Positions 49,414 to 59,468 are shown, counted from the first letter of the stretch. The stretch: 64,000 nucleotides of DNA from Alistipes sp. CAG:435 (GCA_000433355.1 FR893142.1:15124-79123); one strand, 5' to 3'. Numbers and translations: made by a program. Notes: generated from the letters alone by a model not told the origin.

Positions 49414-51021
49414 ATGGAAGAAAATTTGAATGGTGGTCAAGAGAACCACGAGGAGCGTAGGGATTACGCTGCAGAAGGACCAAAAACAGGTTATTCATCT
49501 GAGGGCAGGAAACTCAGGCCAAGAAAGAAGGTAGTGCCTGCCGCTTCATCCTCCGCTGACGGAGAGTACAAGTCTTACGACAATCACAGGAGTTACTCCA
49601 GCGACAATCGTGGTGGCTACGGTCAGCGCGGTGGTTACCAGAGCCGTGGAGGCAACAGCAGAGGAGGATATTCATCAGACCGCAGAAGCGGCTATGGAGA
49701 CCGCAGCGGTGGCTATGGCCAGCGCAGAAGCTACGGTGACAACGCCGAAGGCGGAGAGAGAAGATCTTCATCTTACGGACAGAGCCGTCCTTCTTACGGG
49801 GACAGTCCGTCTTACGGACAGAGAAGAAGCTATGGCAGCAACAACTACGATGGAGGCGAGAGGAGATCATCCTACGGTCGCCCTTCATTCGGCGAGGGTC
49901 GTCCTTCCTACGGGGACAGGCCGTCTTACGGACAGAGAAGAAGCTATGGCAACAACTCCGAGGGAGAGGAGAGAAGATCGTCATACGGACAGAGCCGTCC
50001 TTCATTCGGCGAGGGCCGTCCATCCTATGGACAGAGAAGAAGTTACGGCGGCAGCCAGGAAGGCGGCGAGAGAAGGCCGTCATATTCAAGAAAACCGGCC
50101 GGCGGCCACGGATTCGGCCCTAAGCAGGGAGGTTTCTCAGCCGGCAGAGGCGCCGGACATCAGGGACCTAAGAAGTTCGGCCGCAAGGACGAGCCGCATT
50201 TCACCGAGGCTGACGAAGCCGGAATCAACCAGATGCTTTCAAGGAAGCCACAGATTGACGCGGCGTTTTCCGACAACGACAACGTTCCTACACCTATCAA
50301 GGAAGAGATACGTCTGAACAAGTACATCGCCAATTCCGGAGTGTGCTCACGCCGCGAGGCTGACAACTTCATTCAGGCCGGCGTCGTGACCGTAAACGGC
50401 GAGGTTGTGACCGAGCTTGGGACAAAGGTCAACGTCCTCAAGGACGACATCCGTTTCAACGGAGAGAGACTCAAGGGCGAGGAGAAAGTTTACATCGTGA
50501 TGAACAAGCCGAAAGGCTTCGTCACCAGTGCGAGCGACCCTCACGCCGAGAAGACCGTCATGGATCTGCTCAAGGGCTGCAAGCTCCGCGTGTTCCCTGT
50601 CGGAAGGCTTGACAAGAACACCACTGGTGTGCTGATGTTCACCAACGACGGTGAGATCGCCGAGCAGCTCACACACCCTTCCTACAACAAGAAGAAGATC
50701 TACCAGGTCATCCTCGACAAGCCGCTTGAGGAGGCCGACAAGGAGAAGATCCTCACAGAGGGTCTCGACCTCAACGACGGCAACATCAAAGCCGACGAGC
50801 TTGAATATATCGACGCTGAGGACCACAGACGTCTCGGCATCGAGATCCACTCCGGCAAGAACAGGATCGTCAGAAGGATCTTCGAATCCCTCGGCTACGA
50901 CGTGAAGGCTCTTGACAGGGTTTACTTCGCGGGTCTCACCAAGAAGGGCCTCAAGAAGGGCGAGTGGAGATACCTCAGCGAGGGCGAGGTCAATGTCCTC
51001 AAGATGGGGGCCTATGTCTAG
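49414..51021 (+). CDS. RluB/RsuA-family rRNA pseudouridine synthase with low-complexity N-terminal region
   Basis: A 535-residue protein. The C-terminal part (about 285-535) is a complete large-subunit type synthase: S4 RNA-binding domain (IRLNKYIANSGVCSRREAD) and catalytic GRLDKNTTGVL with Asp400. The N-terminal 240 residues are a Ser/Tyr/Gly/Arg-rich region made of repeats such as SYGQRRSYG, RPSFGEGRPSYG and GGERRSS. It is about twice the length of E. coli RluB. The tail may bind RNA or promote condensate formation. The stop overlaps era by eight bases. Confidence 0.92.
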   Translation: MEENLNGGQENHEERRDYAAEGPKTGYSSEGRKLRPRKKVVPAASSSADGEYKSYDNHRSYSSDNRGGYGQRGGYQSRGGNSRGGYSSDRRSGYGDRSGGYGQRRSYGDNAEGGERRSSSYGQSRPSYGDSPSYGQRRSYGSNNYDGGERRSSYGRPSFGEGRPSYGDRPSYGQRRSYGNNSEGEERRSSYGQSRPSFGEGRPSYGQRRSYGGSQEGGERRPSYSRKPAGGHGFGPKQGGFSAGRGAGHQGPKKFGRKDEPHFTEADEAGINQMLSRKPQIDAAFSDNDNVPTPIKEEIRLNKYIANSGVCSRREADNFIQAGVVTVNGEVVTELGTKVNVLKDDIRFNGERLKGEEKVYIVMNKPKGFVTSASDPHAEKTVMDLLKGCKLRVFPVGRLDKNTTGVLMFTNDGEIAEQLTHPSYNKKKIYQVILDKPLEEADKEKILTEGLDLNDGNIKADELEYIDAEDHRRLGIEIHSGKNRIVRRIFESLGYDVKALDRVYFAGLTKKGLKKGEWRYLSEGEVNVLKMGAYV

Positions 51022-51916
51022 TCCGGACAAACACACTGAACACAGAGCTGGATTTGTCAACATCATCGGTAATCCGAATGTTGGCAAATCCACGCTTATG
51101 AATGCCCTGGTAGGAGAGAAACTGTCCATCGTCACGGCGAAGGCGCAGACCACCCGGCACAGGATCATGGGCATCGTCAACACCGACGACTGCCAGATCG
51201 TCTACTCGGACACTCCCGGTATGCTCAAACCGAACTACCGCCTGCAGGAGGATATGATGAAGTTCGTGGACGCCGCCATCGGGGACGCGGACATCATCCT
51301 CTACGTGACGGACGTGGTTGAAAAGAGCGACAAGAACATTGAATATATTCAAAAACTCCAGAAGCTGGATTGCCCGGTGGTGGTCGTCATCAACAAGATT
51401 GATGTCAGCGACCAGAAGACGGTGACCGACCTGATCGCCTACTGGCAGGAGCAGCTTCCGAAAGCGACCATAATTCCGGTGTCGGCCAAGGAGAGGTTCA
51501 ACCTTGAGAGTGTGCTGAACGCAGTGATGAGCGGGCTTCCGGTCGCGCCGCCGTGGTTCGACAAGGACCAGTTCACCGACAAGAACCTCCGTTTCTTCGC
51601 CTCCGAGATCATCAGAGAGAAGATTCTGGAGAACTACAGCCAGGAAGTGCCTTACAGCTGCGAGGTGGCCGTGGAGGCTTTCAAGGAAGGCCGTGAAAGG
51701 TACGAGATCAGCGCCGTCATATACGTGATGCGTGACTCCCAGAAGGGCATCATCATCGGCAAGGGAGGCTCGGCTTTGAAGAAGATCGGCACGGAGGCCA
51801 GACTGGAGATGGAGGACTTTTTCCAGAAGAAGGTCTTCCTTCAGCTGTTCGTGAAGGTCAATCCGGACTGGAGGGAGAACCGCAAGGAACTCAGGAAGTT
51901 CGGGTACGAGGAATAA
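51014..51916 (+). CDS. era: GTPase Era
   Basis: Binds 16S rRNA near the 3' end in 30S maturation. 300 residues from MSSPDKHTEHRAG. GTPase motifs: G1 GNPNVGKST, G3 DTPGM, G4 NKID; the C-terminal KH domain includes VIYVMRDSQKGIIIGKGGSALK. The start overlaps the pseudouridine synthase stop (ATGTCTAG), so two ribosome-assembly genes are coupled. Confidence 0.97.
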   Translation: MSSPDKHTEHRAGFVNIIGNPNVGKSTLMNALVGEKLSIVTAKAQTTRHRIMGIVNTDDCQIVYSDTPGMLKPNYRLQEDMMKFVDAAIGDADIILYVTDVVEKSDKNIEYIQKLQKLDCPVVVVINKIDVSDQKTVTDLIAYWQEQLPKATIIPVSAKERFNLESVLNAVMSGLPVAPPWFDKDQFTDKNLRFFASEIIREKILENYSQEVPYSCEVAVEAFKEGRERYEISAVIYVMRDSQKGIIIGKGGSALKKIGTEARLEMEDFFQKKVFLQLFVKVNPDWRENRKELRKFGYEE

Positions 51917-51959
51917 CATTGGACAAAATAATTAATAATCATTAGAGGAATATCTTGAT

Positions 51960-54740
51960 ATGGCAAAGGACGACGAGTGGGATGACATAGAGACTCCGGA
52001 AGGAGGCAACGAGGACGAGGAACTGAACGAGGAGCCGATTGACGAGACATCGGCGAAATCTTCAGGGAAATACGACAAGCTGCTTAGTTCCGACAGCAGG
52101 AAGTACAAGCTTTCGGGAATGTTCAAGGACTGGTTCCTGGACTATTCCTCATACGTCATTCTGCAAAGGGCCGTCCCACACATCGTTGACGGACTCAAAC
52201 CGGTGCAGAGACGTGTGCTTCACGCCATGTTCAGAATGGACGACGGAAGCTACACTAAGGTGGCCAACATCGTCGGCCAGGCGATGCAGTACCACCCGCA
52301 CGGTGACGCGTCTATCCTCGGAGCCCTCGTACAGCTCGGCCAGAAAGGCCTTCTGATCGACTGTCAGGGAAACTGGGGTAACATCCTTACCGGTGACAGC
52401 AACGCTGCGCCCCGTTACATCGAAGCCCGTCTGAGCAAATTCGCCAAGGAGGTCGTCTTCGACCCGAAGATCACCAACTGGATGACATCCTACGACGGAC
52501 GTAACCAGGAGCCGACCGAGCTTCCGGTCCGTTTCCCGCTCCTGCTCGCTCAGGGCACCGAGGGAATCGCCGTCGGAATGGCCTCCAAGATACTCCCTCA
52601 CAACTTCAACGAACTCATCGACGCGTCTGTGAAGATTCTTGAGGGCGAGGATTTCACGATCTACCCGGACTTCCCTACCGGTGGCTCGGCTGACTGCAGC
52701 AACTACAAGGACGGAGCCAGGGGCGGAAGCGTGAAGGTCCGCGCCAAAATCGAGAAGATCGACAAGAACACGGTGGCCATCACCGAGATCCCTTACGGAA
52801 AGACATCCCACATCCTCATCGACTCGATTCTGAAAGCCAAGGACAAAGGCAAGATCAAGATCAAGAAGATCGAGGATATGACCACGGAAAAGGTCGAGAT
52901 CCTGATCCATCTTCCGAACGACGTGTCACCGGACAAGACGATCGACGCGCTGTACGCATTCACGGACTGCGAGTGCAACATCGCCCCGAACGCCTGCGTC
53001 ATCGTGGACAACAAGCCTCAGTTCCTCTCTGTCAAGGACATACTGATCTACGACACGAACCACACGAGGGATCTTCTAAAGTGGCAGCTTGACATCAGGC
53101 TCGCCGAGCTTGAGGACCAGTGGCACTACACATCCCTCGAAAGGATATTCTTTGAGAACAAGGTCTATAAGATCCTGGAGCAGAACCAAAACAGCTGGGA
53201 GCAGCAGCTGCAGGACGTGTTCACGGAGATGAAGACCTATCAGGACATTCTCCGCCGCGAGATCATGATGGAGGACATCGAGAAACTTGTCGAGAAGCCT
53301 GTCCGCAAGATCTCCAAGTTCGACACCAAGGCCATCGACGAGAAGATCGCCGCCATCGAGGCGGAGATGGAGACCGTCAAGAACAACATAGAGCACATCA
53401 CAGAATACACCATCGACTGGTTCAAGATGCTCAAGGCGAAATACGGCAAGCCTTTCGTAAGGCAGACCGAAATCACAGCGTTCGAGAGCATAGCCGTCAC
53501 CAAGGTGGTCAGCAACAACGCGAAACTCTACGCGAACTACGAGGAGGGATTCGTCGGGCTGAACCTCAAGAAGGACGACAACGGCACCTACATCTGCGAC
53601 TGCTCCGACCTTTCAGAGGTCATCGTCATAGGCAAGGACGGCAAGTACCGCATCACCAAAGTCACGGACAAAGCCTTCTTCTGGAAAGACCTGCTTTACG
53701 TCGGAGTGTTCAACAGAGGCGACAGCAGAACCATATACAACGTCATCTACCGCGAGGGCAAGAGCAGCGTCTCCTACGCCAAAAGGTTCGCGATCACCAG
53801 CGTCACCAGGGACAAGGACTACGACATCACCACCGGCGAGGAAGGGTCCAAGATCCTCTGGTTCACCGTCAACCACAACGGCGAGGCCGAATCTGTACGA
53901 ATATACCTGCGTCCGCGTCCGAAGCTGAAGAAAACGCAGTTTGAATATGATTTCTCTACCCTTGCGATCAAGGGCAAGGCTTCCAGAGGCAATCTGGTGT
54001 CCAAGAACCCTATCGCCAGAATTCAGCTGAAATCCAAGGGCGTTTCGACAATCGGCGGCAAGGACATTTGGTACGACGCTGACATCCAGAAGCTTAACGA
54101 TGAGCAGCGCGGTCAGTACCTCGGCGAGTTCGGCCCGGAGGACAAGGTTCTGGCAATATTCAAGGACGGAACCTTCTACACGACTTCGTTCGATGTCTCG
54201 AACCGCTACCAAGGCGAAGTGATCAAGGTCGAAAAGTTCGATCCGAACAAGACCTACACCGCCCTCTACTACGATGCGGCCGCCAAGGCATTCTACGTCA
54301 AGAGGTTCAGCTTTGTCCTGAGCGACAACACACCGCTGTCGTTCATCGCCCCAGGCACGAAATCCTATCTCGTGGCCCTTTCCGAGGACAAGCATCCTCA
54401 GTTCCAGGTGATCTTCGGCGGGAAGTACGAGCATCGTGATCCGGAGAACATTGACGCTGAGGAATATATCGCCAAGAAGGGCTATGCCGCCAAGGGCAAG
54501 AAGTGTCATCAGTACGACCTCAAGGAGGTGAAGTTCATCGAACCTCTGCACAAGCCGGAGGACGACATCGAGGACGAGCCGCTGGACATCATTGAAGATG
54601 TGGAGTCTGACGAGCCACAGGGTGACTCCAATGAGGTTTCTGGTGCCACCACTGACGGCGGTCAGACCAGCGCCGCTGACCTTCTGGACTCCGGAGACAT
54701 TCCGGATGTAGGTGACATTGACGAGCCTACGTTGTTCTAA
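51960..54740 (+). CDS. parC: DNA topoisomerase IV subunit A-like (ParC)
   Basis: Type II topoisomerase subunit for decatenation of daughter chromosomes. 926 residues; the quinolone-resistance region includes YHPHGDASI and the catalytic Tyr is Tyr153 in NAAPRYIEARLS. Acidic tails at both ends (first 40 and last 60 residues) are marked. It lacks a gyrase-type GyrA-box QRRGGKG, which supports ParC. The usual parE partner is not adjacent. Confidence 0.93.
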   Translation: MAKDDEWDDIETPEGGNEDEELNEEPIDETSAKSSGKYDKLLSSDSRKYKLSGMFKDWFLDYSSYVILQRAVPHIVDGLKPVQRRVLHAMFRMDDGSYTKVANIVGQAMQYHPHGDASILGALVQLGQKGLLIDCQGNWGNILTGDSNAAPRYIEARLSKFAKEVVFDPKITNWMTSYDGRNQEPTELPVRFPLLLAQGTEGIAVGMASKILPHNFNELIDASVKILEGEDFTIYPDFPTGGSADCSNYKDGARGGSVKVRAKIEKIDKNTVAITEIPYGKTSHILIDSILKAKDKGKIKIKKIEDMTTEKVEILIHLPNDVSPDKTIDALYAFTDCECNIAPNACVIVDNKPQFLSVKDILIYDTNHTRDLLKWQLDIRLAELEDQWHYTSLERIFFENKVYKILEQNQNSWEQQLQDVFTEMKTYQDILRREIMMEDIEKLVEKPVRKISKFDTKAIDEKIAAIEAEMETVKNNIEHITEYTIDWFKMLKAKYGKPFVRQTEITAFESIAVTKVVSNNAKLYANYEEGFVGLNLKKDDNGTYICDCSDLSEVIVIGKDGKYRITKVTDKAFFWKDLLYVGVFNRGDSRTIYNVIYREGKSSVSYAKRFAITSVTRDKDYDITTGEEGSKILWFTVNHNGEAESVRIYLRPRPKLKKTQFEYDFSTLAIKGKASRGNLVSKNPIARIQLKSKGVSTIGGKDIWYDADIQKLNDEQRGQYLGEFGPEDKVLAIFKDGTFYTTSFDVSNRYQGEVIKVEKFDPNKTYTALYYDAAAKAFYVKRFSFVLSDNTPLSFIAPGTKSYLVALSEDKHPQFQVIFGGKYEHRDPENIDAEEYIAKKGYAAKGKKCHQYDLKEVKFIEPLHKPEDDIEDEPLDIIEDVESDEPQGDSNEVSGATTDGGQTSAADLLDSGDIPDVGDIDEPTLF

Positions 54741-54807
54741 ACACTGGCATATTCATAAACCATCAGGGGCATTCGTGGATCCAAGAGACGGACGTTGCAA
54801 GGTGAAT

Positions 54808-55380
54808 ATGAAAGACATATCCCTCATAGGCTTTATGGGCTGCGGCAAGAGCAGTGTCGGGAAAATCCTTGCGACGCTGCTCCCGGAATGCCGCCTGATT
54901 GACCTGGACACCTACATTGAGGAAAAGCAGGGCAAAAATATTCCCGAAATATTCAATGAATATGGTGAAGCGGCTTTCCGCCGGATGGAGCGTGAGGCCC
55001 TTGAGGAGATATTCAGTGACAAGTCCCGTCCCCGCGCCATCCTTTCCCTCGGCGGCGGCACCGTGACTTCCGAACAATGCCGTCAGCTCATCCGTCAGCA
55101 CACCGACTGTTTTTATCTCCGCGCCACCACCGACACCCTCCTTGACAACCTCGAAGGGCACTCCGATGGCCGCCCGATGCTGAATCCCACACAACCAGTC
55201 GAAGCGCCCTCAACTGAAGTATCAAGCGAACGAGAAGCCCTCCGCCGCCGCATAGAATCCCTGATGCAAACCCGCTCCCCACAGTACCTCGCCACCGCCC
55301 ACCACATAATCGACATCGATGGCCTGAGCTTCGCCCAGATCGCAGAGGCCGTGGAGGACAACATATTGAATATCAAGTAA
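54808..55380 (+). CDS. aroK: Shikimate kinase
   Basis: Phosphorylates shikimate in aromatic amino acid synthesis. 190 residues from Met at 54808 (GAATATG context). Walker A is GFMGCGKSSVGK (about 8-19), the substrate Asp is in LIDLDTYIEE, and the GGG motif is LSLGGGTV. About 15 residues more than usual come from an insertion near PTQPVEAPSTEVSS. aroE is also in the window (63 kb). Confidence 0.94.
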   Translation: MKDISLIGFMGCGKSSVGKILATLLPECRLIDLDTYIEEKQGKNIPEIFNEYGEAAFRRMEREALEEIFSDKSRPRAILSLGGGTVTSEQCRQLIRQHTDCFYLRATTDTLLDNLEGHSDGRPMLNPTQPVEAPSTEVSSEREALRRRIESLMQTRSPQYLATAHHIIDIDGLSFAQIAEAVEDNILNIK

Positions 55381-55463
55381 CAAAGCATTTATCTTTAGTT
55401 GATATCCGCCAAAGACAATTAGCTATTTCATTAATAGTAAAGCAGTTATCCACCACGCGACAC

Positions 55464-55838
55464 CTAGTAGCGCTGTCGATTAAAACGGAGGCACGCATTG
55501 GATTTGACGAGTTCGCTCCAGAAGCGACCAACCCAGCACTTTGGAATGGAGAGAATCTTCTTGGTTTTGCTCTTATGGAAGTCCGCGACCGACTGAGGGA
55601 AATCAGCACACAGGGTTAGAATCGTAAATGTTACCGGAACCAAAACAAGAGTAAACGATATGGCTGAGAAGAACAATATCTGATTTTTAGGTTTGTCTTT
55701 TTTGTACTCCAGAAGCGTATCTCCTGTACCAATGGGGTGTTTATGTCCATTTGGTACACATATAGGCCTTCTGCTGTACGACTTCAATCCTGGAAAGTCT
55801 GATGTAATATCGCTCATTACGAGGGAGCGATACTGCAT
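55464..55838 (-). CDS. Uncharacterised small membrane protein, possibly a fragment
   Basis: A 124-residue frame from MQYRSLVMSDITSDF. It has a stretch resembling small Bacteroidetes membrane proteins of the DUF3592 kind (HPIGTGDTLLEYKKDKPKN), one hydrophobic helix (ILFFSAISFTLVLVPVTFTI) and a basic end. The frame extends upstream without a convincing start and the N-terminal half looks missing, so this may be a truncated gene. The region has lower GC than its neighbours. Function unknown. Confidence 0.4.
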   Translation of the reverse strand: MQYRSLVMSDITSDFPGLKSYSRRPICVPNGHKHPIGTGDTLLEYKKDKPKNQILFFSAISFTLVLVPVTFTILTLCADFPQSVADFHKSKTKKILSIPKCWVGRFWSELVKSNACLRFNRQRY

Positions 55839-55989
55839 ACCTAAAACAGCATCTACATGACAATGGTTCAGTATATATTCCAAGTATGAGGATAATCGCA
55901 CACATAAGAGTAGGTGGCTTCGTCTCCATAAGTGGTAATCACCACTGACACTTGCAGCAGCAAGAACCGAACGGTGAGGAAATATATTC

Positions 55990-57723
55990 CTAAATAAACT
56001 CGTCGCGCTCCTTGATGTCTTTAATGCGAAGCTGGAGGGTGGTGTTGCCGCGGTAGTAGTTCTCGACGATGGAGTAGCAGATGTCGAACGGGTTGCCGGC
56101 TTTGATGTAGTCATAGAACTCGGCCATATTGAAGGCTATGGCAGGAATCTGGTGGAAAGGCTGCTTCTCGTCGATCAGGTCTAGCTTCATGTGGACTCCA
56201 CCGGCGCCGACCTTGCGGCCGTTGCCACCGTCGGAGACATTCTCGGTAAGGAATACCGGATTGGTGTTGCCTGGACCGAACGGCTGGAACTGCTTCAAGA
56301 GACGGAAGAATTTCGGGGTGATCTGGCTGAACTCCAACTTGGCGTCGATGTCGGTCATAGGGGTCAGCATCTCCTCGGTGATCTTTCCGGCGATGAACTT
56401 GTCTATCCTGCCGACGAACTCCTCCAAGTTGCCCTCTTTGAGAGTCAGGCCGGCCGCATAGACGTGCCCGCCGAAGTTCTCAAGAAGGTCAGCGCAGCTC
56501 TCGATGGCCTCGTAGAGATCGAAACCGGCCACACTGCGGGCAGACCCGGTGATGAAGCCGTTCGACTTTGTCAGTACAATTGTCGGTTTGTAGAACGCCT
56601 CGACAAGACGTGAGGCCACAATCCCGACAACGCCCTTGTTCCAAGTCGGATTGTAAACTATTGTCGCCGCGTCAGTTGACAGGGCGGAGCCGTTCTGAAC
56701 CATCTCCAGAGCCTCCTGTGTGATCTCCCTGTCTATGCTCTTACGGTCATTGTTGTTGTCGTTGATCTTCTCGCCGATCATTGTGGCGGTGTGGTCGTCG
56801 GAGGCGGTCAGGAGCTCCACGGCCAGGCGGCCGGTCTCCATTCGTCCGGCGGCATTGATCCTCGGACCGATCTTAAACACAATATCATCTATGGTCAGAT
56901 GCCCGAGTTCCAGCTTCGAAAGGGCCGCCATCGCGTGAAGTCCCTTTCGCGGATTCTCATTCAACTGCTTGAGTCCGAAGTGCGCGAGAACCCTGTTCTC
57001 CCCCACCATCGTCACGAGGTCCGCCGCGATGCTGACCACCAGAAGATCCAACAGCGGAATCAAAGTCTCGAACGGAATCCCATATTTCTGTGAATATGCC
57101 TGCACAAGCTTGAATCCCACCCCGCAGCCACTCAAATCGTCAAACGGATAGGTGTCATCCTCCCGCTTCGGATCCAGCACAGCCACAGCCGGCGGAAGAG
57201 TGTTCTCCGGAAGATGGTGGTCGCAGATAATCACATCTATTCCCTTAGTGGCGGCATATTCAACCTTCTCGTTGGCCTTGATGCCGCAGTCCAAAGTGAT
57301 TATGAGCCCGAAGCCGTTGTCTCCAGCCCAGTCAATGCCCTTGTAGGACACGCCGTAGCCCTCGTCGTAACGGTCCGGAATGTAGAAATCCACCTTTGAG
57401 GAATATCTTCTGAGGAATGAATATACCAACGACACGGCGGTTGTGCCGTCAACGTCGTAGTCGCCATAGACCAGAATCTTCTCCTCCGTGGTGATGGCTT
57501 TGCGGACCCTTTCCACGGCCACATCCATATCCTTCATCAGGAACGGATCGTGGAGGTCATTCAGGCTCGGACGGAAGAACGAGCGCGCCTGCTCGAAAGT
57601 CTCGACTCCCCTCTTGACAAGAAGGTCAGCGAGAACCCGGTCTATGCCCAGCTCGGCGGAAAGCCTTCCCACCTTCTCTGGATCAGCCGGCTCTTTCAAT
57701 ATCCATTTGCGCTCTTTTCCCAT
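55990..57723 (-). CDS. recJ: Single-stranded-DNA-specific 5'-3' exonuclease RecJ
   Basis: Degrades single-stranded DNA in recombination and mismatch repair. 577 residues from MGKERKWILKEP. The DHH phosphoesterase motifs are VYGDYDVDGTTA, CDHHLPE and GCGVGFK; DHHA1 follows with GHVYAAGLTL. A minus-strand -7 element, TACCTTTG (57737-57730), sits only seven bases before the start, so the message may be nearly leaderless. Confidence 0.96.
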   Translation of the reverse strand: MGKERKWILKEPADPEKVGRLSAELGIDRVLADLLVKRGVETFEQARSFFRPSLNDLHDPFLMKDMDVAVERVRKAITTEEKILVYGDYDVDGTTAVSLVYSFLRRYSSKVDFYIPDRYDEGYGVSYKGIDWAGDNGFGLIITLDCGIKANEKVEYAATKGIDVIICDHHLPENTLPPAVAVLDPKREDDTYPFDDLSGCGVGFKLVQAYSQKYGIPFETLIPLLDLLVVSIAADLVTMVGENRVLAHFGLKQLNENPRKGLHAMAALSKLELGHLTIDDIVFKIGPRINAAGRMETGRLAVELLTASDDHTATMIGEKINDNNNDRKSIDREITQEALEMVQNGSALSTDAATIVYNPTWNKGVVGIVASRLVEAFYKPTIVLTKSNGFITGSARSVAGFDLYEAIESCADLLENFGGHVYAAGLTLKEGNLEEFVGRIDKFIAGKITEEMLTPMTDIDAKLEFSQITPKFFRLLKQFQPFGPGNTNPVFLTENVSDGGNGRKVGAGGVHMKLDLIDEKQPFHQIPAIAFNMAEFYDYIKAGNPFDICYSIVENYYRGNTTLQLRIKDIKERDEFI

Positions 57724-57729
57724 AATAGA

Positions 57730-57737
57730 CAAAGGTA
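57730..57737 (-). promoter_or_regulatory. -7 element of recJ, very close to the start codon
   Basis: Plus strand CAAAGGTA reads TACCTTTG. It ends seven bases before the recJ ATG, which would put the transcription start at or near the start codon. A lysS promoter points the other way. Confidence 0.5.
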
Positions 57738-57746
57738 CGGATTTAA

Positions 57747-57778
57747 TTTCAGAATGTGAATTAAAAGTAGTATTTTTG
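57747..57778 (+). promoter_or_regulatory. Promoter of lysS
   Basis: TTTC (57747-57750), a 20-base spacer and TATTTTTG (57771-57778). The leader to the lysS ATG is about 115 nt. Confidence 0.6.
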
Positions 57779-57898
57779 CATATTCAGGACGTATCTTATT
57801 CGCCTTTAACGGAGAAAGGAAGCGGCGGAATGGCAGGCATCCGCATTGCGCGGGGCGGAGGATATTCCTTAGGATTTGAATATAAAAACACAACAGAT

Positions 57899-59449
57899 AT
57901 GGCAAACATCGAACTCAGCGAGCAGGAGAGAATCAGAAGGGAATCTCTCGCAAAGTTAAGGGAATTGGGCATCAATCCTTATCCGGCGCCACTCTATCCG
58001 GTCAACGCGACCGCAAAGGAAATCGAGGCCGGCTTTGACCCGGAGAAAGGCAACTTCCAGGAAGTCTGCATCGCGGGCCGTCTGATGTCCCGCAGGATCA
58101 TGGGAGCGGCATCTTTCGGTGAGATCCAGGATTCAACTGGAAGGATCCAGATCTACGTCAAGAGGGACGAGATCTGCCCTGGCGAGGACAAGACAATGTA
58201 CAACACTGTCTGGAAGAAGCTCCTTGACATCGGTGACATCATCGGCATCAAGGGATTCGCCTTCATCACCCAGACCGGACAGCTCAGTGTTCACGCAAAG
58301 GAACTTACCGTTCTGAGCAAGTCTCTGAGGGTTCTTCCTATCGTGAAGGAGGTTGACGGAGTAGTCTATGACGCTTTCACCGATCCCGAGCTGCGCTACC
58401 GCCAGAGGTACGTTGACCTCATCGTCAACCCGCAGGTCAAGGACGTGTTCGTCAAGAGGGCGCAGATCATCGCCACGATGAGGGAGTATTTCAACGCCGC
58501 CGGCTGCCTTGAGGTCGAGACCCCGATCCTTCAGGCCATCCCGGGAGGCGCCACGGCCCGTCCGTTCATCACCCACCACAACGCCCTGGACATCGACCTC
58601 TATATGAGAATCGCCAACGAGCTCTACCTCAAGAGATTGATCGTGGGTGGCTACAACGGTGTCTATGAGTTCGCCAAGGACTTCCGCAACGAGGGTATGG
58701 ACAAGACCCACAACCCTGAGTTCACCTGTATGGAGATCTACGTGGCCTACAAGGATTACATCTGGATGATGGACTTCGTGGAGAAGATGCTCGAAAAGAT
58801 CGCCCTCAAGCTGCACGGCACCACAGTCGTGAAGATCGGCGACAAGGAGATCGACTTCAAGGCCGGCTACCGCAGACTCCCTATTCTTGAGGCGATTAAG
58901 GAATATGCCGGTGTGGATGTAAAGGGAATGGGCGTTGACGAACTCCGCGAGACCTGTAAGAAGCTCAACGTCGAGTTCGATCCTTCGATGGGTGTCGGCA
59001 AGCTGATCGATGCCATCTTCGGGGAATATTGCGAGGAGCATCTCATCGAGCCTACGTTCATCATCGACTACCCTGTCGAGATGTCTCCGCTGACAAAGAG
59101 GCATCGTGAGGATCCTACCCTCACCGAAAGGTTCGAGCTGTTCGTCTGCGGCAAGGAGCTCGCGAACGCATATTCAGAGCTCAACGACCCGATCGACCAG
59201 CTGGAGAGATTCGAGGAGCAGGCGGCCCTCAAGAGCCACGGCGACGACGAGGCGATGTTCATCGACTACGACTTCGTGCGCGCCCTTGAATATGGTATGC
59301 CTCCTACTTCCGGCCTCGGAATGGGCATCGACCGTCTGACAATGTTCATGACCGGCCAGACCACCATCCAGGACGTGCTCTTCTTCCCTCAGATGCGGCC
59401 GGAGAAGATCGCCAAGAACGACAAGGGCGCAGAGGCGACAGAGGAATAA
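57899..59449 (+). CDS. lysS: Lysyl-tRNA synthetase (class II)
   Basis: Charges tRNA-Lys. 516 residues from MANIELSEQ. OB-fold N-terminal domain (FGEIQDSTGRIQIYVKRDE) and class II motifs: FEVETPIL-like CLEVETPILQAIPGGATARP, FRNEGMDKTHNPEF and the final GLGMGIDRLTMF. A longer in-frame extension upstream has no family support. A hairpin terminator and a TIR element follow. Confidence 0.98.
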   Translation: MANIELSEQERIRRESLAKLRELGINPYPAPLYPVNATAKEIEAGFDPEKGNFQEVCIAGRLMSRRIMGAASFGEIQDSTGRIQIYVKRDEICPGEDKTMYNTVWKKLLDIGDIIGIKGFAFITQTGQLSVHAKELTVLSKSLRVLPIVKEVDGVVYDAFTDPELRYRQRYVDLIVNPQVKDVFVKRAQIIATMREYFNAAGCLEVETPILQAIPGGATARPFITHHNALDIDLYMRIANELYLKRLIVGGYNGVYEFAKDFRNEGMDKTHNPEFTCMEIYVAYKDYIWMMDFVEKMLEKIALKLHGTTVVKIGDKEIDFKAGYRRLPILEAIKEYAGVDVKGMGVDELRETCKKLNVEFDPSMGVGKLIDAIFGEYCEEHLIEPTFIIDYPVEMSPLTKRHREDPTLTERFELFVCGKELANAYSELNDPIDQLERFEEQAALKSHGDDEAMFIDYDFVRALEYGMPPTSGLGMGIDRLTMFMTGQTTIQDVLFFPQMRPEKIAKNDKGAEATEE

Positions 59450-59468
59450 TCAATTTTGAATATTCAGG

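Noticed and set aside
49600..50090. Regular repeats of about 30-90 bp
   Set aside because: They encode the Ser/Tyr/Gly/Arg tail of the pseudouridine synthase and vary in unit and spacing; not a CRISPR array.
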